DNA from: Euwallacea fornicatus
Lineage: Eukaryota > Arthropoda > Insecta > Coleoptera > Curculionidae
Direction of reading: 5' to 3'
Assembly (NCBI RefSeq): GCF_040115645.1
Contig: NC_089558.1
Span: 558,001 to 622,000, forward strand
DNA length: 64,000 bases
In this document: piece after piece, positions 46,701 to 58,335 of the stretch
Position numbering within the stretch: position 1 is the first letter of the stretch
Layout of the letters: each line of letters begins with the position of its first letter
The notes under the pieces: generated by a model
Told to the model about the DNA's origin: nothing
Database searches by the model: none
The model's input: only the letters and a program-made list of their open reading frames with translations
Program-made: the position numbers and the translations under genes

Positions 46701-49537
46701 TATTGTTCTTGAAATTCTGGGCGGCTCGAAGCGTGCATCATCCTTCTCGTAAGACCGGAATAAAGTTATTCCGCAAAATAGCCGCCATGACACTTACGGA
46801 CTGGGTAATCGCCTTCAGGCCGCCCTGAGTTCGCACGCGGCTTCATGCAGCAGCAGCCTCCAACCTTCCCGACCAGTCAAATTTAATCATTCACGTGCTG
46901 ATGTCGATAAATACGAAGAATAACGAATTTTTTTTGTTGAGTGAGCGCCTTGGAGTCGAATAAAACGCTCGTCAAATGAACACTCCACGGAGGTCGCCAC
47001 TTACACTTACAGTTCTTATTCACACAAAAGCAAACGTGAGGAAATCTGCGGGAATCAAAATAAGAAATTACACGTCAACGTGTAAAAATGTATAGTCAAT
47101 GCGTGCATCATTTTGTGAAAGCCGATTTTCGGTTTAGTATATACACAGTATACTACTACTACTATACTACAGTATAAGGAACAGGATGTGAATGATTTTT
47201 TGCAGAGAGTAACATTTTTGGCCAACACACATGATTTTAAAGAAAAACTTAAGGAAGGTCTAAACACTTTCGAAAATTACCAAAAAACGTAGGTGGAGCT
47301 ATCTTTTTGTGGAACAGTGTATATCGTACATTTCTATCAGCAATGCCGTTTGGGCGGCTTTTGTGCGTTCGTAAGTAAATAACCATTAATGCAATTAAGT
47401 ATGTAGATACCTAATTTGACTTGTAGGTTATATCAGTGACTTGAATTGCACCTAATTGGCGACGTCTGCACGTTAGAAGTGCAGAACATTCCTGTCGATT
47501 TCGGTAGAATAGTAAAAAATATTTAAATAACTTACAACGGTAAATAACGCCTGGGAAATCGATCTACTCTGGAGGACCAGCAAACACGTTGGTTCCGCTT
47601 GCTATGGGGCGTGCCCCGAGGCGCGGGCGCTACTTCTGGCAGGGCCGGAGCGTCCTTAAAGGGCCACCAAGGTATGCGGTTACGGTCTGGATGATCGCGC
47701 TCGAACCGTCCTGAGTTCGCAGCCTCAGAAACGCTGTTTCGCGCCGCAAACGCCAACAAACGTTTCCTGTCCGCACAGCCGACATCTCCCGTAACTGTAG
47801 CTAAGTTGTACTGGTAAAAACTAGTGATTTACCGATAAAAACGAGCAACAACGATACGGAGAAAGCGAGTCGCGAGTTCGCAAGACGCGTCGTACCACCT
47901 AAACCCCCAAAGGGGGCATCTGTTCTCCCAACAACAAACAAAACAAAAGACTACGTACGGCGAATGGCGCGATTGCCACGTTGAGCGGGTCTAATGAGAC
48001 AGAGGTGATGGCCCGTAGGAGATCACCCGATCGGATCACGTGACTTGATTGTCTCAGCATCTGATTGGCGCGCCCCTATAATCAAAAACTCCCATGTAAA
48101 ATCGTAGATTGCCGCGGATACCGGCGTCCGTTACTGGTTGCCGTTGCACGAGGCCGGTATCGGAGCTGTTAGTGTTAAAAATTTGAAATTTGAAACGCGC
48201 GTTAGAACTTCCCCCGTTTTTCCAAGCGAGAATTGTTGGAAATTAGAAGACATAGTCGTGGATAAACGAGAAAATAACAACCTTCACTGTAGCCACGCAA
48301 GGCAACTTCTCGTTTTGCTTGTTCACGTGCCAATTGTGCTTTGTTAAGATGTTTCACCTTTGGAGAGGAAGCGTCTGTAATCGTATTTCCTATTGCGAGG
48401 GAATTTCTGACAATACTTACAAGGAACTATTCCAAATATCCTATATATCCTTCCCAAATATTTGTTCGAGCTCTTTTTAAACTCGCAGAGCTAGTTGTTA
48501 TAAAGTTTTAAAGAAAGGTGCTTAAGGAAAATACACGATACTTGCTGAAACGTTCCTCCGGGTTATCACAACATTTAATTAAAGTTCTACGTTTCATAGC
48601 TGAATAAACAACAACTGTCACGAAATTGAAACAAATCTTGGCACCGCATTATAATATTCCACGGTATATAATGTTATGTAGAAGCAGAGATTTATGCCAG
48701 CTACAAATTACACAATATACTCAGTCGCGCGAGCAAATTTTACCCCATAAAATGGTCCTGTTTCACGGCTACGTATTACAACGGGGTCATTAATTCCGGT
48801 CAAAAATCGCATAGGCATCACCGGCAAATATCAGTTGAAACGACACATTTTCGAAGTGTCCATAAATCAAACTTGAATCGAATATAACGAGGAAATTTAT
48901 ATCATGAGAAGTATCTCGATTATCATAAAATATCAGTCAATCTTGACCCATTCCAGAACGATCCATTACATCCTTCTAATAATATAATCTGACAACTAGA
49001 ACAATAGGCTTAGATGCGAGTCTCTGGCTGTAATCCTTCTTAGAAGATCTGACAGCAGACATGGGGCCAAGGCTTCTTTCAACCAATGAATTTCCAGTGT
49101 GTTTGCTCGGCTTTTATACGTATACGTGAGGACTTTAGTAGTCGCAAAGACTTTTAAAAAGCACATAGTTTACTTCAGTTTAAATTCAGGCTCGTTTGCG
49201 TTTTAGTGGAACGTGAAAATCGTCCTTTTTTTGCCAAGAAATGGACGCCGTAAATGCTGAAATTGTGAACAACCGTTTAAAGAATTCTCGGCCTTCATCA
49301 GTCTGTACCAAAGCCACCGCCATTCTAGGAGACCGTGAGGAAAATTGGTTTCTAATACGGAACGGTTATTGAGTATCTCAGATTGAAACTCGTACACGTT
49401 AAAATTGTCTAATGTTTAATTTGTCTGTCCGTTTAATGCATCGGTTAATGAAAAGTTTATTTAAATGTCTGGGTGTATGTTTCAGGAAGAACAGTCAACA
49501 GCGAAAAAGTTCTTAAAAGGAAGAACGCTTGGTAATA
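43727..49537. other. Probable K2P intron or intergenic DNA; no gene recognised
   Basis: No exon beginning with the expected (G)GA-TAY-GGN after AG was found. Frames at 46571-46828 and 48138-48347 show no domain. A short direct repeat (TCGACGTTCTCGA) occurs at about 44508 and 44571. A TACTACTACTA run lies at about 47149-47163. Confidence 0.45.
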
Positions 49538-49539
49538 TA

Positions 49540-50952
49540 CAGTGACTTTCAAAAAAGCCGCAACACCAAGAAGAATGCATCGTACACGTTTGAAATTCTG
49601 GCATTACGTTGGGCAATAGACAAAAACGATCAAAATATCAAAAGAAAATTATTGTGAATAAGTGAAAAAATTTAATAATAATTTAATAATGGGTGGTGTC
49701 TCCTCTCGAATTAATACATTCCTGTAAGCGACGTGGCACGCTTAAAATTAAATTGTCAATATCTTCCTGTGGTATTGTATCCCGGGCAATCTGCACCTGC
49801 TCGCAGAGTTCATCTATGGTCTCCGGAGGGCGAGCTAAACGTTGAAGTCTCCGACCCATTACATGCTCTATTGGGGACAAATCTGGAGGGCGAGCTGGCC
49901 AAGACAAAATATCCAAATTTTCAGCTTCCAAATACCTCAAAGTATCGTTGGCTACGTGTGGTCGCGCATTATCCTGTTGAAACGTGCTTCCAGGACGGTC
50001 GTGCATGTATGGTGCAAGAACCGGTTCTAAGACACTATTAATGCACCTCTGAGCATTTAATCTATCATGATCAATGAAAACAAGAGGAGACCGACTACCA
50101 TACCGGATGGCACCCCAAACCATGACACCTGGTGTTAAACCAGAATGACGCCTTTCCAAAAAGTCCAAATTTAATCGCTCTCCTCTGCGCCTTCCAACAC
50201 GTTACCCCGTCCATCAGATCGCCATAAAAAAATCGGCTCTCGTCACTGAACACGATTCTTCTCCACTCATCCACCCATTGCACTCTCAGACGACACCACT
50301 CCAGTCGGGCCACCCTGTGGTTTCGTGATAGTGGATGCCGACGCATAGGACGATATGAATTTAGTCCGAAACTTCGAATTCTGCGATACATGGTACCAAG
50401 GGAGACCCTTCGATTTAGGGTGGCTACCCAGTTGGCACCAAGAGACGGAATTGTTTCGAACGGGGCGCCTGTCGCTGAACGACGAAGTCGCCGTTCTTCG
50501 CGTCGGTTCGCCATTCTTGGACGGCCACTACCACGATGACGATTTACTGACCCTTCGTTAGACCAATCTCTCTAAGCTCTTAGCACTGTCGATGCGTTTC
50601 GATCCAATCTACGTGCAATTTCGCGGAAAGGTAAACCTGCCTCGTGCACACCAACAATTCTTCCCCTTTCAAAGGGAGTTAACTGCATTTTGGCGTGCAC
50701 GAGGCATTTTGCCCTACCAGACATTCAATATGGTACTAACGGTAGTACCTTTATCGCTATCCGCCTGAAAAAAAAATTGCAAAAAGAACAATCGTCACAG
50801 ATAAAAAAAGTAAAGAAAAACTTCATATCGCATTAAAATACGAACTTGAAATTTTTATCATTTTTTTCTCTTTACAAGTCTGAAATCGTACCAAAATTTC
50901 AAATACGTACAATGCGTTCTTCTTGGTGTTGCGGTTATTTTGAAAGTCAGTG
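49540..50952 (-). mobile_element. Tc1-like element, 1413 bp
   Basis: The left end CAGTGACTTTCAAAAAAGCC and the reverse complement of the right end CACTGACTTTCAAAATAACC continue with GCAACACCAAGAAGAA, GCAT, GTAC and TTTGAAATT in both, an inverted repeat of about 60 bp. TA flanks on both sides (49538-49539 and 50953-50954). It inserted beside or into the edge of an older Tc1-like element at 50953-52240. Confidence 0.93.
49683..50724 (-). pseudogene. Tc1-like transposase (DD34E), broken
   Basis: From ATG 50724 downwards: MQLTPFERGRIVGVHEAGLP, FREIARRLDRNASTVLRA, then TAG in place of what is probably Trp, RDWSNEGSVNRHRGSGRPRM (hinge), ETIPSLGANWVATLNRRVSL, RRIVFSDESRFFYGDL with the first catalytic D, a frameshift near 50185, then HSGLTPGVMVWGAIRYGSRS, FQQDNARPHVANDTLRYLEA, SWPARPPDLSPIEHVMGRRL and finally QEDIDNLILSVPRRLQECIN to the stop at 49683. 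D and E are 34 residues apart. The usual EHLWD/EHVWD motif has lost its LWD-equivalent residues by a small in-frame deletion. Related to, but clearly distinct from, the element at 35876. Confidence 0.92.
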
Positions 50953-52240
50953 TATTTTATGCGAAAAAGTTAAATATCTTAATTTTTGGTTGTCAAACTT
51001 AAGCTCGTACACTGGATTAAACGAAAACAGTAATTTCAACAAAGTGGATGTAGTATTTGGTCGATAATCCCTTGTTACCAGTTGCATCTCCTAAAGGACG
51101 TGGTATAGATCCAACTAACTTTTGACAAAATCTAAGTGTGAATTTTACGCATCCTTCTTGGAGAGACCAGTTTTAACTGGCCGATGTTACAAACTTCACG
51201 ATTCCTAATTTTAACTCCTGAATGATATCGTAAATGGTCAATCCCATTGAGGTCGAACTTTATGGAAGTGTTTCCATAAATTTGGGTCTTTTACATACCA
51301 ACTATGTTTTAATTTTAGTCACCTTATATTTGTGATCATCATATAAATGATAAATCAAACTATCCTTTATTTCTAACTTCTTAGCAATTCGCTTACGGTT
51401 TTATTTTAAGACGTCATGATAAATATTTTCGTTCGTAATGCCGTCAATAAAGTACCTACGCCTATGGCGAACATGCACTCCACGTGCCACTGTGCTTTAC
51501 AGTGGTTTTCAAGTCCTCGGATTTTAGTGCTTGGTTAGGGTTTCGCTATACTCCAGTTACTTTATCGGAACCAAAAATATGAATTTGTTTTCGCCCCCGA
51601 ATTTCGCTTTGTTCCCAGATAAAGCATCTTTGTCTCTGTGTTCTTGAACAAATCGAAAGCATTTAATTCTGTTTACCTCCCTTATGTACGACTCCTTTCC
51701 TACCACTCCACCACGAAAGTTGTTTTTATGCAATAAATTTCTAATTATTTGGGCATTAGCTTTTTTTCTTTAATTCGACTTCTATCAATTTTGCCAATTT
51801 CGGAGAAAACGATTTCGAATTTTCCGCAGTTTTGTGCGGGCTCCATAGTTCACCTTGCTTATTAAAAATGCTTCTTAAAGATTTCCTCATTTTAGTTTTT
51901 ATCTGATGATCAAGAATATAACGTTCTATAATGCTTTGTACTATAGCATGAGATCTATTAATAATCTCTCCAATTCCCGGTATAATTTTTCAAGTTTGTA
52001 ATGGTGAATCGCCAACTCTCTCTTTCTTTGTTAAACTTGTTTGGCCCCTCCAACGTCCTATTGTTCTAAAGATGTTAGTAATTACGCTAGCTGTTTCGTT
52101 AAAACTTCACTAGATCGCAATGAAGTAAATTTGAAATTACACAATGGAATCAAAACGTATTTATTAGCTAGGGACCAGCAACGTACGAACTTCAGTTTGA
52201 CTGCCAAAAGTTATAAAGACCATTGCCTTTCTAGCAAATG
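50953..52240 (-). mobile_element. Older Tc1-like element, degenerate
   Basis: Inverted near-terminal blocks: the reverse complement of 50973-51013 (CCAGTGTACGAGCTTAAGTT, then TGACAACCAAAAATTA) matches 52175-52215 (CCAGCAACGTACGAACTTCA, then TTTGACTGCCAAAAGTTA). The interior is filled by a decayed Tc1-type transposase. The outer ends are not sharply defined; the lower one touches the right end of the younger element at 49540-50952. Confidence 0.72.
51017..51985 (-). pseudogene. Tc1-like transposase pseudogene, heavily decayed
   Basis: Minus strand from about 51985: GEIINRSHAIVQSIIERY (helix-turn-helix), SFSPKLAKLIEVELKKKS then stop and frame change, NAQIIRNLLHKNNFRGGVVG (linker), REVNRIKCFRFVQEHRDK, NKAKFGGENKFIFL (the WNKVIFADESKFNIF block with the catalytic D lost), YFIDGITNENIYHDVLK, LEIKDSLIYHLYDDHKYKV (IFYQDNDPKHK block), KFMETLP (METPPQSPD block), and at the end QKLVGSIPRPLGDATGNK then GLSTKY, corresponding to KLVxSMPRRLxAVIxAKGxxTKY. 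Every expected block is present in order over about 950 bp, with many stops and frameshifts. No activity is possible. Confidence 0.82.
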
Positions 52241-52381
52241 TTTAATCTCGAGGATTTTCTACGAAAACCTATCGGCCAATATTCCTTGCAAAATATACAG
52301 TGAAAAATGGAATAAATCTTTATCTAACAGCAAAGAATTTAAAATTGGAAAATTTTAAGGTGTAAGAGTTCCAACTTCATA

Positions 52382-53005
52382 CAGGGTGTCCAACGAATGT
52401 GGGCCACCATCTGTATCTTGGAAACTATGACTCGGAAAAGGTTGAAACTTGCGCGTCGCACCAAAGTGGAGGTGATATCTATTGATTAAAAATATTTTCA
52501 TGAAAGTACCACTTCCGGTTATACCGGAAATGAATGTCGACTCGCATATTTTAAATGGAACCCCCTATATATTCTAACAAATTTCGATTCTGCGGAACAT
52601 TACGAATATTTTTCGCGTATAGCGTGCTATACCTACTTTTTACGGTTTTCGAGATATTTAGAATTTTCCAAAACGGATTAGAGTCTCAGCCGTGAACGTA
52701 TTTTCGAATAATTCGCAAATGGCCAAGTATCTTGTACCGTTTAGAGCTGCTAGGTGGCGCTGCTCGCCGGAATTTAAGTACGGCGGCCCTCGTCAATTAT
52801 CCAAACGAAGATTGTCTCAATATGTTTGTTATTTATGGTGAATGGTGGTGCAAGCACTAACCAGAACACGTCACGCATTTGGTATTCGATGCCCATAAAA
52901 CTGCAGCCATCGCGAAAACTCCTCAAGCGATCACTTTAAAACGAGCGCATCTGTCAAAGCGTCTTACAGAGGAAAGGAGCCTATTGTTGCGCCATCTAGT
53001 AACTC
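52382..53005 (+). repeat. Left arm of the long foldback element
   Basis: Inverted partner of 55880-56504. A small frame inside (52879-53118) is not supported as a gene. Confidence 0.88.
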
Positions 53006-54534
53006 TAGACGTCATTGAAAATGATTTGTCCTCCTGCAAGGCTCTTGCCCTGACCGTCGAAAATCTTAAAATTGGTAGATGTCCCGTATTTATAATTATT
53101 TATAATTTTTCACTATAAGTATTTAACCTCAATTAAAGAACAATATAGGGTGCACGTTTCGTTGAAGCCGTGAGCGTGCTCATTCATTGCCCGCTCGATG
53201 CGGATCTGTGAGTTAATGCGCTGCCTTATGAAACTTGTATCCTTATCTATTATAATCTAATGCAACTAATTGCCATGATCGGCCTATTCGATATTGGCGT
53301 TACTGCCTAAAATTACTTACTCAAGACCGCTAGTGTGCCTCTTGCCATAATTACATGACACAACATCGAAATGATTCCACAGTAAAGTCTCAAACTTTGG
53401 TAACGTCGTTAACATAATAACATAATCCTATTAAAACTTTTGATGCCATATTATTCGATATTACTACTAGTCTATGGGGGACTTTCGTGTAAGTTTGACG
53501 TTCCAGGGAAACTTGGCTTTGCGAAAACCCGGATCGGCAATAAAACGCTAAATCTCGACTCACTCGATAGATTTTACTGCCTCGAATTTACATATACAGT
53601 TGTAAAGGGTAGAGGGTAAAGTCCAGTTTTGCATTATTCGGTTACTAGGATTCAAAAGGACGTCGCTAGATGGAGACGCATATTTAAGCGGCCATCTTTG
53701 TGGATAACATTGTATCTACGAATGTTTGGTATCAAATTACCAATCTGAGCATAACTTAATTTACAACAGCCGCAATCCCTGTTTAAATCGGGCGGTATTG
53801 AAAGTGAATTCTCGGAGGTGTAGTTTAATTTCGGAGGGCGATCTCTGGAGGAACTCGACGATGCTAAAACGCCGTTGAAAATTAAGCAACTTTGTGATAA
53901 ATTATGTCGTCGCCATATTGCAACGTTTAATAACAAAGCAAACATTAATTTTAAGTAGTGCGAGTTTCGCTATTTAATTATGCCCGAATTGATCCCGGGT
54001 TATTGTGAAAAGTCAGCTCCGAGACTTCTGGATGTCTTCGTGATAATGGACCCGTAGAACTTAGTTAAAACTTTTTCTGAATTCAAAACAGAACGGTTGA
54101 GCTTGCGTGGATGACGAAATCGCGGATGAGATGATACGTCGGAGTCTTAGTTTCGTTAGATAACAGTCGTGACGTACCAGCGGGAACCTTGCGAATTCCA
54201 AATTCAATTCCACGCGATAAGACCTGATAGCGTAAGCGAGAAGGACGCGATGATTTGGAGCTCGACTAACCTCCCAGTGTTTTCATTACCTGTAGCTATT
54301 TTCATATACACCCAGAAAAAACTAATAAAAGGCAAAAAATCGCGAAATTAAACTGCGCCATACAATTTTCCAGCAAAAATAAATCTCTCCTTATGAAGTG
54401 GCTTGAGCCAAGTACTCTCCGGGAGTATAAAATGAAAATGTACATTAAACTGCCGCGATAAAATTTCCCTTGGATCGTTTTAGAACGGAATTATGTTTAT
54501 TTTTCCGAAAAATGCACTTTAGCGTTGTGGGAGT

Positions 54535-54975
54535 TTGAACACCACCGGAGAGACTTGTGTTTCCGCTTGTGAAAGGGCACTAACAAAATTGACGCAGCAA
54601 ATATCATCCCAAGAAACAATTTATAAATTAATTCTTTCAGTACATAACGGGAAATACGGCCATGTTGTACATGCCACACCTCATGCATGTGCAATCTGCC
54701 GGAAAAAGACTGGATCTTTAGCACATGCGAGCACCGCCGCATTTCAATTTCCATTTCATACATTTTTACGTCTGGAATTTTGCATTTTAGATTGCGTCTG
54801 GGCATCGGAGCTCGATACGGTCACTTGCAATTTAAAGGAGAGGTTTCATTGGGGAGCAGCTGGTTTGCATTTCTGTAGCGGACGAAATTTAGCCGCATTA
54901 CATGAATTTTACATGCGTAAGTTACCATTGAAGTTCATTTATTTGGTCCGAATGACCGGACTGTCCCTCGCATAA
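54535..54975 (+). CDS. Unassigned open frame inside the long foldback element
   Basis: A 146-codon frame, the longest in the core of the foldback element. It has several Cys and His residues, for example HATPHACAICRKKTG and LHFCSGRNLAALHEFYMRK, but no domain that I recognise, no obvious promoter and no splice context. Parts of it overlap an open frame on the other strand (54497-54805). It could be a chance frame, part of captured host DNA, or an element gene. Confidence 0.15.
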   Translation: MNTTGETCVSACERALTKLTQQISSQETIYKLILSVHNGKYGHVVHATPHACAICRKKTGSLAHASTAAFQFPFHTFLRLEFCILDCVWASELDTVTCNLKERFHWGAAGLHFCSGRNLAALHEFYMRKLPLKFIYLVRMTGLSLA

Positions 54976-55879
54976 ACACCTCCGAAGCGCGAATTCTCAT
55001 TGGGCGGATGCCAGACGTAACGTTCGCGCTTTATAAAACAGCAACGCGTGCGCTCGGATCGCGGTTGGGCGTACTGCGGCCCATCGCAGTTGACGTTTTT
55101 AAATCCTGCAGGTGCGCGCTACTAGTAACTTTCCAAGTCATTTGGATTTGCTCATCGTTATTTTTTGTTCGTTATTTTAACAAGGATTTTGATACTCTTG
55201 CCGAGAGGAATTTTGTCCCCTCGCCAAACCCTGTTCGCCTAAAAAATAAATATATTTTCCTCCGGGGACCTTTCCCTGTCAGCAAAAGTAATATAGCCGG
55301 AGCGAATGTATTTTTCTAACTTCTTATATCCTGAAAAACACTATTGTGATTCGGTTGGGCAAAAACCTTTTTAGGCCATTATTTACAACATTTTTAATGA
55401 GGGAAATTTACAAATCGTCATAAAAACGAGCAATAATAGATTCTCCCGTTTGGATGGATCATTATTTACCGAGGAAATTTATTTTCTGTGGACGTCCTAT
55501 AAAATATGTCTTGGATCCTTCCAGATATGTCCAGATTTTATTTATTACTTCAGAAAATAAAACAATATCCACTTATTATTTCTCAGTTGTTCCGCATTTT
55601 TGTCCTTTTCTTTCGCGGTTACTAAGGAAATTCGTGTTTGCGATAGATGGAACGTGGTTGCCAATGGAAACACTATATTACCATTCATTTGTTTTTATCA
55701 TATAACCAGTCAGATGTACAAGAGAGGAAAAGTTCAGTTTTAAGTTGTGATTGGAGCTATGAAGGCCGCCAGGCACTTGGCAATCTCCATAACCGTCTAA
55801 TACAATTACGCACATATCGGAAAAGTCTGAAAATATTTTTAAAGATAGATTAAAGTTTTTCCGAAGTTAATTCAAAATA

Positions 55880-56504
55880 GGTGGCGCAACAATCGTCAAA
55901 AAATAGGCTCCTTTCTTCTGTAAGATGCTTTGACAGATGCGCTCGTTTTAAAGTGATCGTTTGATGAGTTTTCGTGATGGCTTCCGTTTTTTACGGCAAT
56001 ACCAAATGTATGACGTGTTCTGGTTAGTACTTGCACCGCCATTCACCATAAATGATAAACATATTGAGACAATCTCCGTTTGAATAATTGACGAGGGCCC
56101 CCGTCCTTAAATTCCGGCGAGCAGCGCCATCTAGCAACTCTAAACGGTACAAGATACTTGGCCATTTGCGAATTATTCGAAAATACGTTCACGGCCGAAA
56201 CTCTAATCCGTTTTGGAAAATTCTAAATATCTCGAAAACCGTAAAAATTAGATACAGAACACTATACACGAAAAATATTCACAATGTTCCCCAGAATCGA
56301 AATTTGTCATAATATACAGGGTGTTCCATTTAAAATGAGCGAGTTGACATTCATTTCCGGTGTAACCGGAAGTGGTATTTTCATGAAAATATTTTTAATC
56401 AATAGATACCACCTCCACTTTGGTGTGATGCGCAAGTTGCAACCTTTTCCGAGGCGTAGTTTCCAAGATACGGATGGCGGCCCGTATTCGTTGGACACCC
56501 TGTG
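55880..56504 (-). repeat. Right arm of the long foldback element
   Basis: Inverted partner of 52382-53005; ends with GTTGGACACCCTGTG before TA. Confidence 0.88.
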
Positions 56505-56506
56505 TA

Positions 56507-58147
56507 GAGTGAAAATTATCACTGATAGAGGACAATATAAATGACAATTGAAATTACTTGTTATCGGTTGTATGATTTAAAAAAAATAGTTTTTGATTTT
56601 CCCGACATGTGTAGTTTGGCGATTACTTCTCGGATACGTTTCGACGGTGTACGGTATTGCCATGTACAGTTTGCAAATATCACTTGCAAATTTCATTGAA
56701 ACTAAGGGACCCTCCTCTCACTTACTGCATCAAATTTGCGTCTGGATTAAATTCACAAACCGATAGAAAGAAAATTGAATTTTTCATCACACTATAAATC
56801 CCGGATTGCGGCAAATTACACAAAATAGGTTCCGACGAATCAGTTCAATTTACTGGAACTCGACCCGTAATTTTTTGCTTACAAAACATTGCGGATTCAC
56901 AAGAGTTTATTCGCTTTATTAAATTCACCGTTTCAGGGTTAAACGCAGCCCTTATTCCGGCCATTATTAGTTCGCCTCTCTAGCCGGCAATCTGAAATTA
57001 TTATGGTACCGAAGCTGCTTGTTTATTACAGTTAACATTGCGATGTCCTTTTAAGCATGTTTTAATATTAAAATGTTTTGCATTGTTAAAAAAAAAACTA
57101 TGTGCTCCGGGGGCTCTATACAGGATGCGGCAATTTTGCCGAAAAATCGCGAAACTTGTCTGTTTTAATAACTAAAGTGTGCATTTCTAGCAAACATGCC
57201 GTGCATTATTTTTTATGCCAAAGTTATTTCGGGCGTATGGGAACGTGAATTAGAACAAACAAAACTAAAAAAAAAAAAAGAAAAAAAAATGTACATTCCT
57301 GTAATTTTTTGCGCTGATTTTCTGGTTCCTGAGTGCGTTTTTCGATTTTTCATCTGTTGCGATTGGCGAGATCCTCGTCGCTCAACTCCAGGAACGGACG
57401 CCCGGTATAGTATCGGCAATAAAGCGCGCGCACGCAGCGACGGGAAAACCATCGAACAGGGCCGCATTCGGGCACTTGTAAAACGTAATAAAGGACGATA
57501 CATTATGAACTTGTCGCTAATATAATTTAACGAACTAAAAGTTTAAATGTATGAGGATGTCGACAAATTGCAGACAACAACAAATAACAATTGATAATGT
57601 GCGTGTGTAGATGCGCACAAGCGTAACGAAAATGAACCTGAGTACGGCCCCCGTAAAACGTTACGCCACCCGCGAGTGCCGACCAATCCGCGAGGTCACG
57701 TGGTGGATGGTGCGTGCATTGGTACGATCGTATCTATCTCAAAAACAAATAGAGCATAGTTCGGGGCTGCGATACTGCTGTTAAACAACAGAAACATTCT
57801 AGTACGAGCATGTCGCGTTTGGTTGCATGTTTCCATCAACAATTCGTTGCTTAATATTTAACATAATACCCAAAGTTAAACCGATCGTCGATGAATCGAT
57901 ATGAAGCTATTCGAAATTAACGTGTGAGAACACAAAATTTATTTGCAGTGCCTCTGTGAAAGCATTAAACTTTAATCCGGCTCTAAATTTGAGGCAGATG
58001 CCAAAATAATAGTTTCTAGATTAACTGCGAGAAAAAATACAATATAATTCGCATGCATTAAAGCTCCGGTTTATCAACAAAAACTTAAAGGCGAGGGAAA
58101 GTGGAAAACGCAATTATCAGACCCAAGTCAGCGTGGCGCCATCCTAT
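56507..58147. other. No gene recognised
   Basis: The frame 57196-57525 includes an A-rich low-complexity run (about 57267-57289) and overlaps another on the opposite strand; not supported. TACAGGATGCGG at 57119-57130 may be an orphan element end. Confidence 0.45.
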
Positions 58148-58335
58148 GTGTACAGGGTTGTTCGGCCAATCCGTTCGTTAAAAGTTCACTAGAATCCAAA
58201 AATGAATCGAATTTGAAAATTTGAAGTTGACTTGACTTCCACGTGTACTGCTTAAAAATATTTTTTTTTAACTTCCTGTCACTTCCGGTTTAACCGGAAA
58301 TCGCTGTCAACTTGCTGATTTCAAATGGGGCCTCC
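58148..58335 (+). repeat. Dispersed repeat containing the CCGG hairpin motif
   Basis: Starts with TGTACAGGGTTGTTCGG, then TTAAAAATATTTTTTTTTAA, CACTTCCGGTTTAACCGGAA (58274-58293), then GCTGTCAACTTGCTGATTTC and AAATGGGGCC. The block order is the same as in the foldback arms, but the surrounding sequence differs. No inverted partner was found. Confidence 0.65.

Larger units (their letters stand above)
52382..56504. mobile_element. Foldback element, long form, 4.1 kb with arms of about 630 bp
   Basis: The left arm (52382-53005) and right arm (55880-56504) are inverted copies. Outer 330 bp: (CA)CAGGGTGTCCAACGAAT, GTGGGCCACCATCTGTATCT, the ACTTCCGGT/ACCGGAA hairpin at 52511-52531 and 56358-56378, and CTCGAAAACCGTAAAAA; these match both halves of the palindrome at 10667-11335. 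Inner 290 bp: AATTCGCAAATGGCCAAGTA, GGCGCTGCTCGCCGGAATTTA, GAACACGTCA, ACTTTAAAACGAGCGCATCT, TGTTGCGCCA. TA flanks at 52380-52381 and 56505-56506. The core (53006-55879) contains no recognised transposase. Arms differ from each other by several percent and small gaps, so the element is not brand new. Confidence 0.88.

Noticed and set aside
54655..54690. KYGHVVHATPHA as a possible K2P filter continuation
   Set aside because: No acceptor AG in the right place, wrong first residues (K not G), and no membrane helix after it; it also lies inside a mobile element.
57196..57525. 109-codon frame with KLKKKKEKK
   Set aside because: Driven by an A-rich low-complexity run and overlapped by another frame; no homology recognised.
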